Below are positions 1 to 10,480 of a stretch of 48,422 nucleotides of DNA, piece after piece. A program made the position numbers and the translations under genes. Origin of the DNA: Selaginella moellendorffii (taxonomy: Eukaryota > Streptophyta > Lycopodiopsida > Selaginellales > Selaginellaceae); assembly GCF_000143415.4 (NCBI RefSeq), contig NW_003314314.1, forward strand, positions 315,771 through 364,192. Reading direction: 5' to 3'. The notes beneath the pieces are model-generated. The model did no database searches, was not told the DNA's origin, and was given only the letters and a program-made list of their open reading frames with translations. Within the stretch, counting starts at the first letter, position 1. Each line of letters opens with the position of its first letter.

Positions 1-1320
1 TGGAAAAGGGGGTGCACTTTTATTCATGGGCCCTTTCCCTCTATATTTGAACCCTTATGGATCGTCTCTTAAGTCATTCCCTTTGGTTGCTTACAAGAGT
101 GTCATAAATCCCATGGTGTTGTTCCCACATTCCAATTTGTAATAATGTGTTATTGTATATTTAGTATGTTTTTAAACTTGCGTCAGAGACTAACTCTCAG
201 GATAGAGGGTTGTGAGGGGTTCCAAATATATAATAAAGATAGTGTTTAAAAGCATTATTGACCATCTAAAATATTAGTTTGCCTTTTATTAGGCTATGTC
301 ATTCTTTATTCTACATCCAACTTGGGCACAAGTCCAAGTTTTATGTTGCTCTAGTTAGTGGGGTACCCACCTCTTTGCATTATGCCATCAGTATGCCGAA
401 ATTATGTCAAACATCGTTTGACACAATTTTGTATGAAAAAACTAGATATAGGGAGTTGGTGTTTATAGAGGATATTGAGTATATACTAGATCCTCATTTC
501 ATTGTGCAAAGGGCTTGAGTTCAGTTCCAAATACAAGTGTGCTATAATAAAGCTTCATGCATATTTGTATAGTTCTTAAACATTGTTAAAGTGTGATTAT
601 ATTGCAGTCATTTCATCACTATGGAAGAACTTAGTTATGTAAACTCTTGAGTTTAAATTTCTTAAGAGGTCACCTAGCCCAGTACTATTCAAACTCAAAG
701 ATGCTTAACCCCAAGTATCTCAAGACCCTTAACCGGGGGTGCACTCTTGTTCATGGGCCCTTTCCTTTTATATTTAAACTCTATGGATCGTCTTTCAAAT
801 AGCTTCTTTTAATTGTTTACAATTCACCATGCTTCTTTGCAAATTCACACCTTCGTGAACAGAAACTAAAAGCCATAGCTCTCTTGAGAGCTCTACTCTT
901 TTGACACCCTACTTCTTGGGTTGAGCCCAGTTGTAATAAATTGGACTTGCCAAATGTTAATTAACATGTCTTTTGACACCCTACCCTTGGGTCAAGCCCA
1001 GCCGGAGTACCCCTTGGGTTGAGCTCAGCTGAAGTACCCTTTGGGTCAAGCCTAGGCTAGAGCAAATTGGACTTGCCACATGTCAATTAACATGTGGTGC
1101 TATTCCCCAAAAAATGTAAGTTTCTTGAGTTTAGACTTCTTGGGAGGTCACTCAACCCAATATTACTCAAACCCAAGGACATTTAACCCCAAATATCCCA
1201 AAGCCCTTAATTAATTGGAAAAAAATGTACACTTTTGTTCATAAACTCTTTCCCTTTATATTTAAATCCCACGAATCATCTCTTGAGTCATTCCTTTTGG
1301 TTGCTTATAGGTTAGTTGTA
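1..1320. repeat. Diverged dispersed/tandem repeat copies
   Basis: No gene is seen. A module with a purine-rich lead, GTGCACT..TTGTTCATGG and TTTATATTTAAA occurs about three times, near 2-100, 730-800 and 1215-1310. It is preceded in the last two copies by a shared block with CTTGAGTTTA and AGGTCAC (about 640-730 and 1107-1215). Between them, TTGGGT-AAGCCCAG units recur near 915, 990 and 1010-1050, and an AAATTGGACTTGCCA block occurs at about 937 and 1067. The copies differ at many bases, so they are old. They look like non-coding retroelement DNA, probably LTR or untranslated sequence. Confidence 0.6.
95..545 (+). repeat. LTR fragment related to the chromovirus LTRs
   Basis: This stretch matches the 3' half of the long terminal repeats at 19353-20193 and 26335-27135, and the fragment at 17335-17935. 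Shared landmarks in the same order are GTTGTTCCCACAT, GGGGTTCCAAAT, GTGGGGTACCC, the ATGCC(A/G)AAATT run and the end GTGTGCTA(C/T)A. The 79-residue ORF at 279-518 lies wholly inside this repeat and is not a gene. It is probably a solo or truncated LTR of the same family. Confidence 0.6.
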
Positions 1321-2169
1321 CTATTAAGTGGGATCTAAAGCTTTAAATATATAATTTTGCGGATGTTTATCATTTGGAGAGTTCTTTAGATAATACTGAT
1401 GCCCTTTCTTGAGATTTTCTCCCTTTTTTACTCTCTTCTCATATTTCTAATGGCATATTATTCTAACATTAATGGATTTTTTGGATAAAGATTCCATACC
1501 ATCTGTAGATACTTTACTTAATATTCAATATCCACAAGGTGCAAAATTAAATTTACCTTCTTTTAATGAGGTTCTTTACCTCTTGATATTCCTCCAAATC
1601 CTAACCCATTAACCAGGAAACTTTTATTGCCTTCCATCTTTCCAACAGGAGGGGATGATGTGAGGTCCAAGTGTATTTCTATGATGTTATTAACATAATG
1701 GGATTGTGATAGTTATAAGATTGATTTTAATCTAGACCACTTGCTTTTGAATATAAGCTAGGGTTTTTAGGCTCTTGGTCTCCATACATTCCCTCTGCAT
1801 TATCAAAGCCAAACTAGCTCAACCAATTGATCTCTACAATCCAACTTTTGAACCAAAGTCTATTCTAAGTCAAAGTGATTTAGAGTGCTTTCCCAAGCCA
1901 AAACCATAGAAAAGAGCTAGTTGCCTGGAGTAAGCAATGTCTTGCTAACTTGATAAATGTTTAACAGCTCAAAGCATACCAAATCACCTCCAACTATAAG
2001 AAAGGGAATGAACTTATAGAGAAGTTGATGGTAAGGATGAGTATAATTATCCTCTTCATAGTTTGAATAATAAACATTTCAAAGAATGTATCTTCAACTC
2101 TGCTTTGTTGTGGATAGATGTGCTTTAAAAATTTGCCATAAACATACATGAACCTCACTATTAAAGAAA
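1321..2169. other. No gene seen; AT-rich
   Basis: No ORF with recognisable protein similarity, no RNA gene and no clear repeat is visible here. By position it may be the downstream part of the minus-strand gypsy element that begins at 2170, but no integrase or LTR end can be read. Confidence 0.4.
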
Positions 2170-3466
2170 CTATATATGTAGAATTAGTGGAGAAAGAGTT
2201 AGCTGAAGTAATTGAGCAAAAGTAATTGTTGGTTTTTGATTGTCCAGGTCCCTCAAAATATCATAAAGAGCAGCTTCCAGATTCAAGACTTGTCTATACC
2301 TTTGCCTCTTGATTGCTCTGAGTGGCTTCTTACTCCCTCTAAACTGATCAAAGAGCTCACTCACCTGTGCTGGAGAAGGAACACCTACATTCTTGAGTAT
2401 TGTCATTGAATTTGGAGTGCACACTTCATCTTCCTTCCCGTTCTTGACCTGAACTAAAAAAGGACTTAACATAAAATTTCTTGCCTCTTACACCTCTACC
2501 TTCTTGTGAAGTGCTTAGGATCACTTTCCTATTCAGGATTTGCAAAAACCTCCTCATTTTGATTATGTCAAGTCTGCACCATCCAAGTAAGCACATCTTT
2601 CTTTCTATGACCACGACCTGTGCTTAGCTTATATTGAGTCCGATCTAGGTCTGCTTCTTGAACAAATGCAACTCACAAATTGACTACTTACTTGCCATAG
2701 TCCTACTTCAACTTGTGAGGACATTGATCTTGAGGATGGAGGCCTTGAGTCCCATACACTCCACACATTGGCTAGGAATATTTTGGCTTCTTTACATTTG
2801 GATAATCTGCTTGAATATGACCAAATTCCCAACATCTATAGCATTGAGGACCTCTGCCACGGCCTCTTCCATATCCCATCCCTTGCTGCTATTGCACTCC
2901 AACTCCCAGCATACACTAGAACACTTTTGAATGCAAATTGTTGCATTGTATTCTTTTGGTATGGAACTTGTGGCTAATATGGTGATGGAGTTTGCATTTG
3001 AACATGATAATATGGAACCACAAGTACTTGTGATTGTGGGAAATTCACTGGTGGAGGCACATATTGCATATAAGGCTACTGCTGCTGCTGATAGACAGTT
3101 ACTGCTTGTGCTTATGCTCTCATAGGATGATAAAAACAATTTTTTCATTCATGGTTAGTCCGGCCACAGAATTGACAACTTACTCTCAATTGCTGGATTG
3201 GACATTCATTTGGATAGTGAACATAATTTTTGCATTCCATGCACCAGACATTTGAGCAATCACACACTAGCTGGGGAGGATTCTAAACACCCTTGATCCA
3301 ATTAACTTGTAAGTCCCTCATCTTCTTTGTAAGAGCCTTGACTAAATCTTCTTTAACCTTGTTCATTTGCACATTTAGTGATGGAGCTGGAGCTTGAAAT
3401 TGTATAGGAGCCACTGCTGGGATCAAAGTTGGAGCTGTCACACTTGCTGGATTCAAAATTCCAGGT
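2170..3466 (-). mobile_element. Ty3/gypsy gag region, minus strand, downstream half (element C)
   Basis: Read on the minus strand this is the later part of a decayed gag polyprotein. At about 3250-3160 there are two CCHC zinc knuckles: CMECKNYVHYPNEC fits C-x2-C-x4-H-x4-C, and a second follows (CQFC..H..C) with a stop inside it. A third, damaged knuckle (RCWEFGHIQAD) lies near 2850-2820. The ORF at 2472-2170 ends with an ITFAQLLQL-type motif that is common in plant gypsy polyproteins. Many stops and frameshifts make it non-functional. Its upstream half lies at 6655-7430; the two were split by element B. Confidence 0.7.
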
Positions 3467-3647
3467 TGTTATGAGCTATTCCTGGCTCATAACTAGTACG
3501 GATGCAGGACTATAGGGGATCCATATGAGACGTATATGACTGGCACAAAGGGGGAGCCTTGAGCCTTTTCTTTCCTCTTCTCTTGTTTCTCATGTGATTC
3601 ACTCATTAATGGATCACATCCTTTTTTATTGGATTCACATCCTAACA
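3467..3647 (+). repeat. 5' LTR of element B
   Basis: It starts TGTTATGAGC and ends CATCCTAACA, giving the TG...CA ends expected of an LTR. The target duplication CAGGT lies just before it, and a two-base gap plus a primer binding site follow. No full second copy exists; only its last ~17 bases recur at 6638-6654. Confidence 0.8.
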
Positions 3648-3649
3648 TT

Positions 3650-3661
3650 TGGTATCGGAGC
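3650..3661 (+). other. Primer binding site, initiator Met-tRNA type
   Basis: TGGTATCGGAGC matches the plant consensus TGGTATCAGAGC, complementary to the 3' end of initiator methionine tRNA, at 11 of 12 positions. It sits two bases after the LTR end, as expected for priming of minus-strand DNA synthesis. Confidence 0.85.
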
Positions 3662-3938
3662 ATTGATCAAGACCTTGGCAAAGATCATCCAGGATATTGC
3701 ATCATGGGAGAGAGGATTGGTCCACGTCCTTAGCATGCCTGATCTAGGGTACAGCTGTCTCAGCAAGGCATCTAACGGGAGGTGATCGCAGCGGCAATCA
3801 TTTACCCTAGGCTGTCATGGGCGATCTGGGCTTGGGCGAGAGGGAGGTGCCGGAGAGAAGCAATGCCACCATGGAACAAGGGGAAAAAGGAGGTGAAATC
3901 TTCCCCTTCAGCCGATGGAGAATCCAGCAATGTAGGAG

Positions 3939-5256
3939 GTGGTTGATCCATTGAATTCACCACAGGTAGTGCTTGAGCTGGTTGGTGAGTTGAGGGAGGT
4001 GTTGCAATCTTTTATGCCATGCTATGTGACAAATCATCAGCAGGACTTGGAGAGGTTCCAACAACTGCAGCATACCTTGGCCATCATTGAGCACAATCAG
4101 GCCACTATGGGTGGCAAGATAGAGGAGCTGGGAGAGCAGTGGTGGGTTTTGGCAGAGAAGCAAGAGCAGATGGGGTCTAGGGTCAAGGGCCAAGGAGACC
4201 CTGATCTGAAAGACATCGTGCACTGGTTTTTTTACGAAGATTGGTTACAAGATTCGAGTCCTAAGTTACCCCCAATGGGTGATCAACCTTGGTATGATGA
4301 CTTGCTGGAGAAGATGAAGTTGCCAGTTCCAAGGAGATACTCGGGAGGGGTCCAGGGATGGGGTCACGGTGGCAGGATTGGGAGAAGCTCAATATACCCA
4401 AGTATGATGGCACAAATGATCAATTAAGACTTCCAGATTGGATAAGGTTCCCTTTGCGTCAATCTTTTTGAAGGATCTGGCATTTGAATGGTTTCATAAC
4501 TTGGAATGAGCTTGCATATTCCCAGACTAGGAACAATTCAAAGTCTTGATCACTGACACTTTCATCTTGATCCTAGTTTTGGAGTTGCCCTTCAACAAGT
4601 TGTGCGACCTTCGCTATAACTAGCAACATCAAACTCTCCAGGCATTCAATACAAGATGGTTACGGGCCAGATATGAGGTAGTGGGAGTTTCAGACGAGAT
4701 TCTGGCCCAGCATCACGTAGCAGCGCTGCCTTCATCAATGGCAGGTGATGTTGCTCAAACCAAGCCAGTTTCTGTGTGTTAGGCAATGGTGGCAGCATTG
4801 AATGCAGACCAGCAGTTTCATGAATGGGAGTCTCGATTGCGTCGTCCCGATATAAGCAGGCCTCATTGTTAGGATTTCCCAGCTGCATCACCAACTCCAA
4901 CACCGAAAATGTTGCCGACAGTGAATAGTGATAAGGAACGCAAGCCTTGGCAAGATCTATCCACTCAAAAGTGGGCCAAACGCTCAGAGGATTTGAAGAT
5001 GGGCAAATGCTTTGATTGTGAGCAGAAATGGACACGAGGCCACCATCTGGTTTGTCCATCTCGGAAGGGTGCTACAGTTCCCAAGGCAAAGGTGGCGATG
5101 CTACATTTTTGCGAGGCTGCTTCTAGGGAATTTGTTCCAGTTGACATAGACATGGTTGATGAGGGCGAGGAGATCTTTGTTGGGAATCAGGGAACAACAG
5201 CCCGGGCTCAGAGGACCTTGACAGCTCAGGTGGCAAGGCATTTATCTCCTGCTTAG
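3939..5256 (+). pseudogene. Element B gag (nucleocapsid), broken
   Basis: The 162-residue ORF at 3939-4427 is helical and charged and resembles the N-terminal part of plant gypsy Gag. After frameshifts and stops, the ORF at 4909-5256 contains the knuckle-like motif KCFDCEQKWTRGHHLVC, of the CFxCxxKxxxGHxC type that precedes protease in these elements. Gag would package the element RNA in cytoplasmic particles. At least two frame breaks lie between 4427 and 4909, so no full protein can be made. Confidence 0.7.
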
Positions 5257-5276
5257 CATATTTTGGAAAGACTGGT

Positions 5277-5567
5277 TTGCAGTGCTTCCGGGTGTGGGGA
5301 ACAATTAATGGTAGAGTGGCATTCGGCCTGGTTGACTTTGGCGCCTCACACACGTTTGTGAATTGGCGGAGTTTATCACAACTGAAGCTCGTCCCGTTGC
5401 ACACCAATAGTCTTTTGAATGTTGAGATTGCAGATGGAGGGATGGTGGAATCATCTCAAGTGGTGGATTGTGCATTTGTGGTTGGGGAGTACACAGTGAA
5501 GGGTTGGTTTCATGTGTTGGATATGGGTGCAGTGGATGTAGTCATCGGGGTGGAGACTCTCCAGTAG
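5277..5567 (+). pseudogene. Element B aspartic protease, catalytic motif altered
   Basis: The frame reads LVDFGASHTFVN, matching the retropepsin pattern LVDSGATHNFI except that the Ser/Thr of the D-S/T-G triad is Phe (a TTT codon near 5338-5340, one base from TCT). Further hydrophobic strands and VVIGVETL follow, like the family's DVILGMDWL. The ORF ends at a TAG. The protease would cleave the Gag-Pol polyprotein. Confidence 0.75.
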
Positions 5568-6072
5568 CTTGGGGATATCATGGTGAACTTCCAGGAGCAA
5601 CACCTCAGCTTCAATAACAACAGCAAGAGGGTCACTTGGGCTGGTATTGAGGTTCCCCAGGAATTCCCAATGGTGTCTTATGCCCAGTGTGCTTGGATGT
5701 GCGGGAAGGGCACAATTGTCATGCCTGTTGAAGCTGGAGACCAAATAGGAGGGTTGCAAAATGCTAAGAGAGATGAGGCGATGCAGTGCAGAGTGGCTGC
5801 TAGCAAGAATTCTGTTGCTCAGCAAGAGGAGTTTCATGAGCTTCAATAAGATATTCTCATATGGATTCTGGTTGAGGAAACGATTGTTGACGATTCCAAG
5901 GGATTTTCGTAAGGTTCTCCTCTGTCATCTACCAGTTTTCAGCCACCAAGTTTCCTTGTTGGTGTCATCTAGAATAGGTGTGGAACATTCCATCATCCTA
6001 GAGGGCAACTCCATTCCAGTTACTCATCCATTTTTTAGATTATCATGGGAGAAACATTAAGAGGTTGATAGG

Positions 6073-6717
6073 ATGAGAAATGAGCTTCTCCAGCAAGGAC
6101 TGATAGAGCCGAGTTCTAGTCCATTTGCTGCCCCCATTTTTCTGGTTCTGAAAAAAGATGGTGGTTGGCGACTGTGTGTGGACTACAGAGCACTGAACAG
6201 AATCACAGTTAAAAACAAGTTTCCTATCCCAAGGGTGGAGGAATTGATGGATGAGCTTGGGGGAGCCTGTTTCTTCACAAAGCTGGATTTTAGATCAGGG
6301 TATTATCAAATCGATGTGGTGGAACATGATCGTCACAAAACTGCATTCAGGACACACAGAGGTCTTTTCCAGTTTAAGGTGATGCCCTTTGGGCTCACAA
6401 ATGCACAAGCCACATTTCAAGCCGCCATGAACAAGGTGTTGGGAAGGTTCTTGTTCAACTTTGTGGTGGTGTTCTTCGATGACATCTTGATCTTCAGCCA
6501 AACTTGGAAGCTGCACCTCAATCATGTGGAACAGGTCCTGCAAGCGTTGGAGGAAGCAAGAATAGTGTGCAAGCTCACAAAGTGTTCTTTTGGTGCCGTG
6601 GAAGTGGACTACCTGGGATTTAAGGTGTTAGAGGGCTGGATTTGCATCCTAACACAGGTACTCCGCTTGGATAGACTCCTAGATTTGTATGATCTAGCAA
6701 GCCGACAGACTATGTAG
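6073..6717 (+). pseudogene. Element B reverse transcriptase domain (open, truncated)
   Basis: A well-kept Ty3/gypsy reverse transcriptase. It shows LIEPSSSPFAAPIFLVLKKD, then RLCVDYRALNRITVKN, FTKLDFRSGYYQI, VMPFGLTNAQATF and the active-site FFDD (6472-6483) within VVFFDDILIFS. FFDD is the usual form of the YxDD box in this group. The domain runs into YLGFKV and stops being RT at about 6638, where the LTR remnant joins. The last ~20 residues of the ORF come from LTR and flanking DNA. Only the 5' and middle parts of Pol remain. Confidence 0.9.
6638..6654 (+). repeat. Remnant of element B 3' LTR end
   Basis: GGATTTGCATCCTAACA matches the end of the 5' LTR (GGATTCACATCCTAACA) at 15 of 17 positions. 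It is followed at once by the target duplication CAGGT. The 3' LTR is otherwise deleted together with the rest of Pol. Confidence 0.75.
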
Positions 6718-7430
6718 CCATTCCTCCAGAGACTGATGATGCTTGAACATATCCAGAACGATTTGGCAACTTGGCTTGCTTAAACTATGATGCCAAAGTG
6801 ATTGCTCTGTCAAGATCAGCTAGTTCATGGCATCACACATAGCTCGTCACTCACTCATTAGCAGAATCTTGTAAGGCTAAAAGCATTTAAAAATGCAATC
6901 TTCAAATCATCCCAATCAGTGAAAGCTGCTCATGCCACCACTGCTGCATACCACTCTGCAGGAACATCCTTCAACATCACTGGAAAAAGTCTTTGCCACA
7001 AAGTTTGCTCACTATTTGCTGTGCTCATGTTCTCAAATGTGGTGACATGCTCTTCAAGGTCACCAAATGTCACATATGTGGGATACTTCATCCAGCTAGT
7101 AACTGCTGGTGGTGGTATTGCTGCCATCATGATAACTGATTGCTGCTGTTGGTGTTGTGGTGAACTTTGGTAAATCCCCCACTCTTCTTCCTCGGTCTGC
7201 CGACTTTTGTGGTGTTTTTTCTGAAGAAGACTCTGAATCATTTTGCTGGCACTTCTTAAATCTTGTTTCTCTATCTTTTGTCTGTTTTTCTGATTTCTCC
7301 CTTCTAAGAATATTCTCTATGGCTTTTTTTACTTGTTCTTGTTGTCGTCTCTGGCCATGCATGTACAAGTTACTACTTCACTGGCCTTCCATGCTCAGCT
7401 TCAATGCTTATGAATGCAGCTCCTAACTAA
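6655..7430 (-). mobile_element. Ty3/gypsy gag, minus strand, upstream half (element C)
   Basis: Minus-strand ORFs at 7368-7096 and 7241-6930 encode the start of a plant gypsy Gag: a basic, glutamine-rich head, then KYPTYVTFGDLEEHVTTF, LWQRLFPVMLKDVPAEWYAA. The LFP...A..WY pattern is the retrotransposon Gag core. A frameshift separates head and core. Past 6655 the reading resumes at 3466 on the far side of element B. The 5' LTR of this element is not recognised beyond 7430. Confidence 0.7.
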
Positions 7431-8881
7431 CACGCCAAACAAGACAACTAGAAGTCCAATTAAATACTCCAAAAGCTGCATAGGAACAAAAGCTTCTATT
7501 CTTCTAACAATTCAGCCAAGACTTAGGCTAGCAGCCTAATCCACTCTTGCCTATAGTGCAGGAACATTGTACTCACTCACTGCTCATCGAATAACTTTGC
7601 TTGCTCTGCACGTCACTGCACTCGAATACACTACATCACCACATTGGCTCTACATTGTAATCCATCATTTTGCCTCTTTGACTCATGCCAAGCTCCACTT
7701 GTCATTCTCCTCCCGTCCCTAACTTTTCTTAACTTCCTTTCCTCTTGTCACGAACTCTTGGAATATCCTTCTTTTGAATATTCTCTAGAATCTTGACACC
7801 TCTCCACTTCAGCTCTCAAAAAACAGAAGAAAGTGCCAATGTTTTATCACTGACAAATAGAAGGTCATGTCATCCATTGTGCCTCATGATGTCCAAATCC
7901 AAGGTTGAACTCAAGTGGCAAAGCCAACTTAGATTTCATAAAGACCCTCCAATACATGTGAAAAAAACCTGAAGTTGTCTCATGAGCTAAAAGGTAAATA
8001 TCTTTTAGCAAATTTGTTAAAATAAATAAAACGATAGACAACTTGCCTATTTAGAATTGTATCTTTCATAGCAGTGGGGATGTGAGGTAAACAGAACATG
8101 ATAAACTTTTTTAGCTACTGAGTTTTGATTAACTTTAATTTTCTCACTAGATTTTTCAGCCATCATCCATTTGAAGAAGTTGGTAGAATCTTGTAAATTT
8201 TTGAACAACATCATTGAAGAAGTCTGTGAAAATGGAATAAGTAGGCAAAGAAGATATAGAAAGAATAAAGTTTATAATAGACTTTATAAAGTTTTTTTGT
8301 GAAGTTTCATGAGATGGTGCATGATATTGTTGACCATGTTTAGCTGGAGATCAAAGCATTATAAGTCATTAAAGAGCCCTTACTTGATAATTACTGGATA
8401 AAAAAGCCCTTCCTATTTATTCCTTAAGATTCTAAAGATTTATAGTGATAGTATATTCTAACCCCATGCACTACAAAAATAAACACTATTTAATTATTAC
8501 AGCTACAATCTCATTTCTTTGTTTTTTTCTGTTTAGTAAACTCATGCTGTAGGTTAGAAAGTTGTTTGAGCTCAATTAGTATATACTAATACTTAGTTCT
8601 ATAGCCAGTTTGATCCAAAGTCAAATATTTGAGAGACAAGAGAATGTAAACATCTTTTGGGATGTATGTGGTGGTGGATATACCTAGAATATACTTAAAT
8701 ATTCTAGGATATTCTACTATTTAAAGAGTATTATTTATTCTTTATAAAACATGTTTACAATTTATAAACTTTCCTACATACTTCCTAGTATATTCTTATT
8801 TATTGTACCATCTAATGGTTGATATGCAATAAGGTTAATCTTGATTTATAAACTATAAACTTAATTATAATTATTAATCAA
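7431..8881. other. No gene seen; AT-rich
   Basis: No convincing ORF, RNA gene or repeat. It probably includes the 5' untranslated region and LTR of minus-strand element C, but no primer binding site or LTR end is recognisable. AT content rises strongly after about 8000. Confidence 0.4.
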
Positions 8882-9734
8882 TTGAATTATTTAATAATAC
8901 TAAATAGCAATGACACTACTATTAAGCAGATCAAATGTTGCTACATGCAAGGCACAACAAATTATATTTCTATAGGGTGTTGCCAAGTCACAGTAGAAAT
9001 CTATAATAATAAAAAGAAGTTGCCAAACCTTTTGGATTATCAAATCCTAACTGTCAAAGAGTCATTTTATAACCATGTCTTAGTGAATAATTGTGTTGAT
9101 GAGGTTGCCAATTGCACGGGCCAAGAGAAGAAATCATTCATGTTGACTAAATTCTAAAGCATTGACATAACCTTTTGCACTCTGACCTCTGCCATCAAGT
9201 TGTATGGAGACTCACTTGAGAGTGGTGATTCACGCTGCACCTTCTTCTCCAGCGTTATGATTTCACTGTGCAAAACACCTAATTGCAAATGCTAGGTTTG
9301 CATATCTTCGATTTTCTTGTTGGATTGCTTCTAGAGTGCCATGATTCATAGCTCCCCAATCTCTTTATTGCCACCAGCATGCTCTCAATGGATTCCAGGG
9401 TTTCTCTACAGGTGTGCAGCAGCATCGTGGGTGAAAGGGTGAAGCTAAGCACCAAGATCAATGTGCTAATATCTATGCTTGAGAAAATCATTAGTGTCAA
9501 GTCGATCAAGTCAATAGTTCCCACAATGCTCAAGCTTGTCAAAGGGCCACTCCAAAAGGCTGGTTTCAAGCTCAAGATTGGCATGAGTGGCAGCAAGAGG
9601 AGTGGCTCACTAACTTTTCTTCTCAACCTTAAGGTCACTGGAGTGTTATGACATCCAGAACGTTTTTGTGATGGATCAATCCTTGGTAGAATCTGCAAGC
9701 CATGGTTTGAGTTCACACTTGAGGTAACTTCCAA
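8882..9734. other. Weak unrecognised ORFs
   Basis: A 91-residue plus ORF (8882-9157) has no family I recognise. At 9279-9734 both strands are open: a plus ORF of 90 residues (9379-9651), rich in Val/Ile/Lys and amphipathic, and a minus ORF of 151 residues. Neither has a recognisable motif, splice context or neighbour. They could be chance ORFs or remains of an old gene. I would not call either a gene on this evidence. Confidence 0.2.
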
Positions 9735-10439
9735 GGCTTAAAGTTCATGTTTATTCAAACTCTTAGGAAATGGTTAAATAATTTGATTTTCTGATGTGAT
9801 TCCAAGCTCCAAACAAAGTTATAGTGACATGTTTGTAAGTTGATTGTCAAATTGCTCACATAAATGCATGTACTGAATGAAAATCGTAGACCTGGCTGTG
9901 ATTAACTCAGCTTTAACCAGCTACTTAATTTAGGACCTTAGGGACTCTAATTTGGGGTCTAAAAACCATGTAGAATATAGTGATCAGTCATCCAAACAAT
10001 TTCTCTTTGCAGAAGCAAACTAAACAGATGTAGAGACAGTGAAAGTCTTAATGCTTGATAAAATGGAATGTAATTACTTTCCTTTCCCAGAATGAGTGAT
10101 TCCAACTTAGGTTTTGACTAAAATCCTAACGATTTGATTTCCTTTGTCTTTCAAACTTTTATGTGGCTAGATCCAGACATTCATAAGCACACTTCCAGCC
10201 AAAGTGTCTTGTAGCATTGTAGGAGGTAATTGATTTTATAATGTTTAGTCTATGTGTTTGTAATGGGATTTTGTAGTTATATAGATGGCTTCTGGGATCT
10301 GATAGTTTCCTACATGTTTATGGTTACTTCCTCAAATACAACAATTGCTATTTTGATACTATTCCAACTTAATTTTTAAAAAACTATAAAGTCCAGATTG
10401 CATATTGCTAATCTATACATTAATGTGAAATACATTTAG

Positions 10440-10480
10440 TAAGGGTTAGGGCATTAAAGGCATTTTGCAAAGGGCAAGCT
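10440..10480 (+). promoter_or_regulatory. Conserved leader with telobox-like motif, DGRGG copy 1
   Basis: TAAGGGTTAGGG (10440-10451) lies 29 bases before the ATG. Motif, spacing and nearly all leader bases (GCATT..AGGCATTTTGC) are the same in copy 2 (38707) and copy 3 (44281). The motif resembles the reverse complement of the plant telobox AAACCCTAA, a known promoter or 5'-leader element. Conservation across copies is seen; regulatory function is inferred. Confidence 0.5.

Larger units (their letters stand above)
3467..6654 (+). mobile_element. Ty3/gypsy LTR retrotransposon, internally deleted (element B)
   Basis: A plus-strand element with a 181-bp 5' LTR, a Met-tRNA primer binding site, gag, protease and reverse transcriptase. 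It is flanked by a perfect 5-bp target duplication, CAGGT, at 3462-3466 and 6655-6659. RNase H, integrase and almost all of the 3' LTR are missing: reverse transcriptase sequence runs straight into the last ~17 bp of the LTR. The frame is broken by stops in gag and between protease and RT, so it is dead. It is inserted in the opposite orientation into the older element C. Confidence 0.85.

Noticed and set aside
2658-3255. Overlapping plus-strand ORFs of 64-90 codons
   Set aside because: They are antisense to the zinc-knuckle gag of element C and show no motif of their own.
10440-10451. Interstitial telomere repeat
   Set aside because: There is a single GGGTTAGGG unit in each of three copies at fixed spacing, with no array; a leader motif explains it better.
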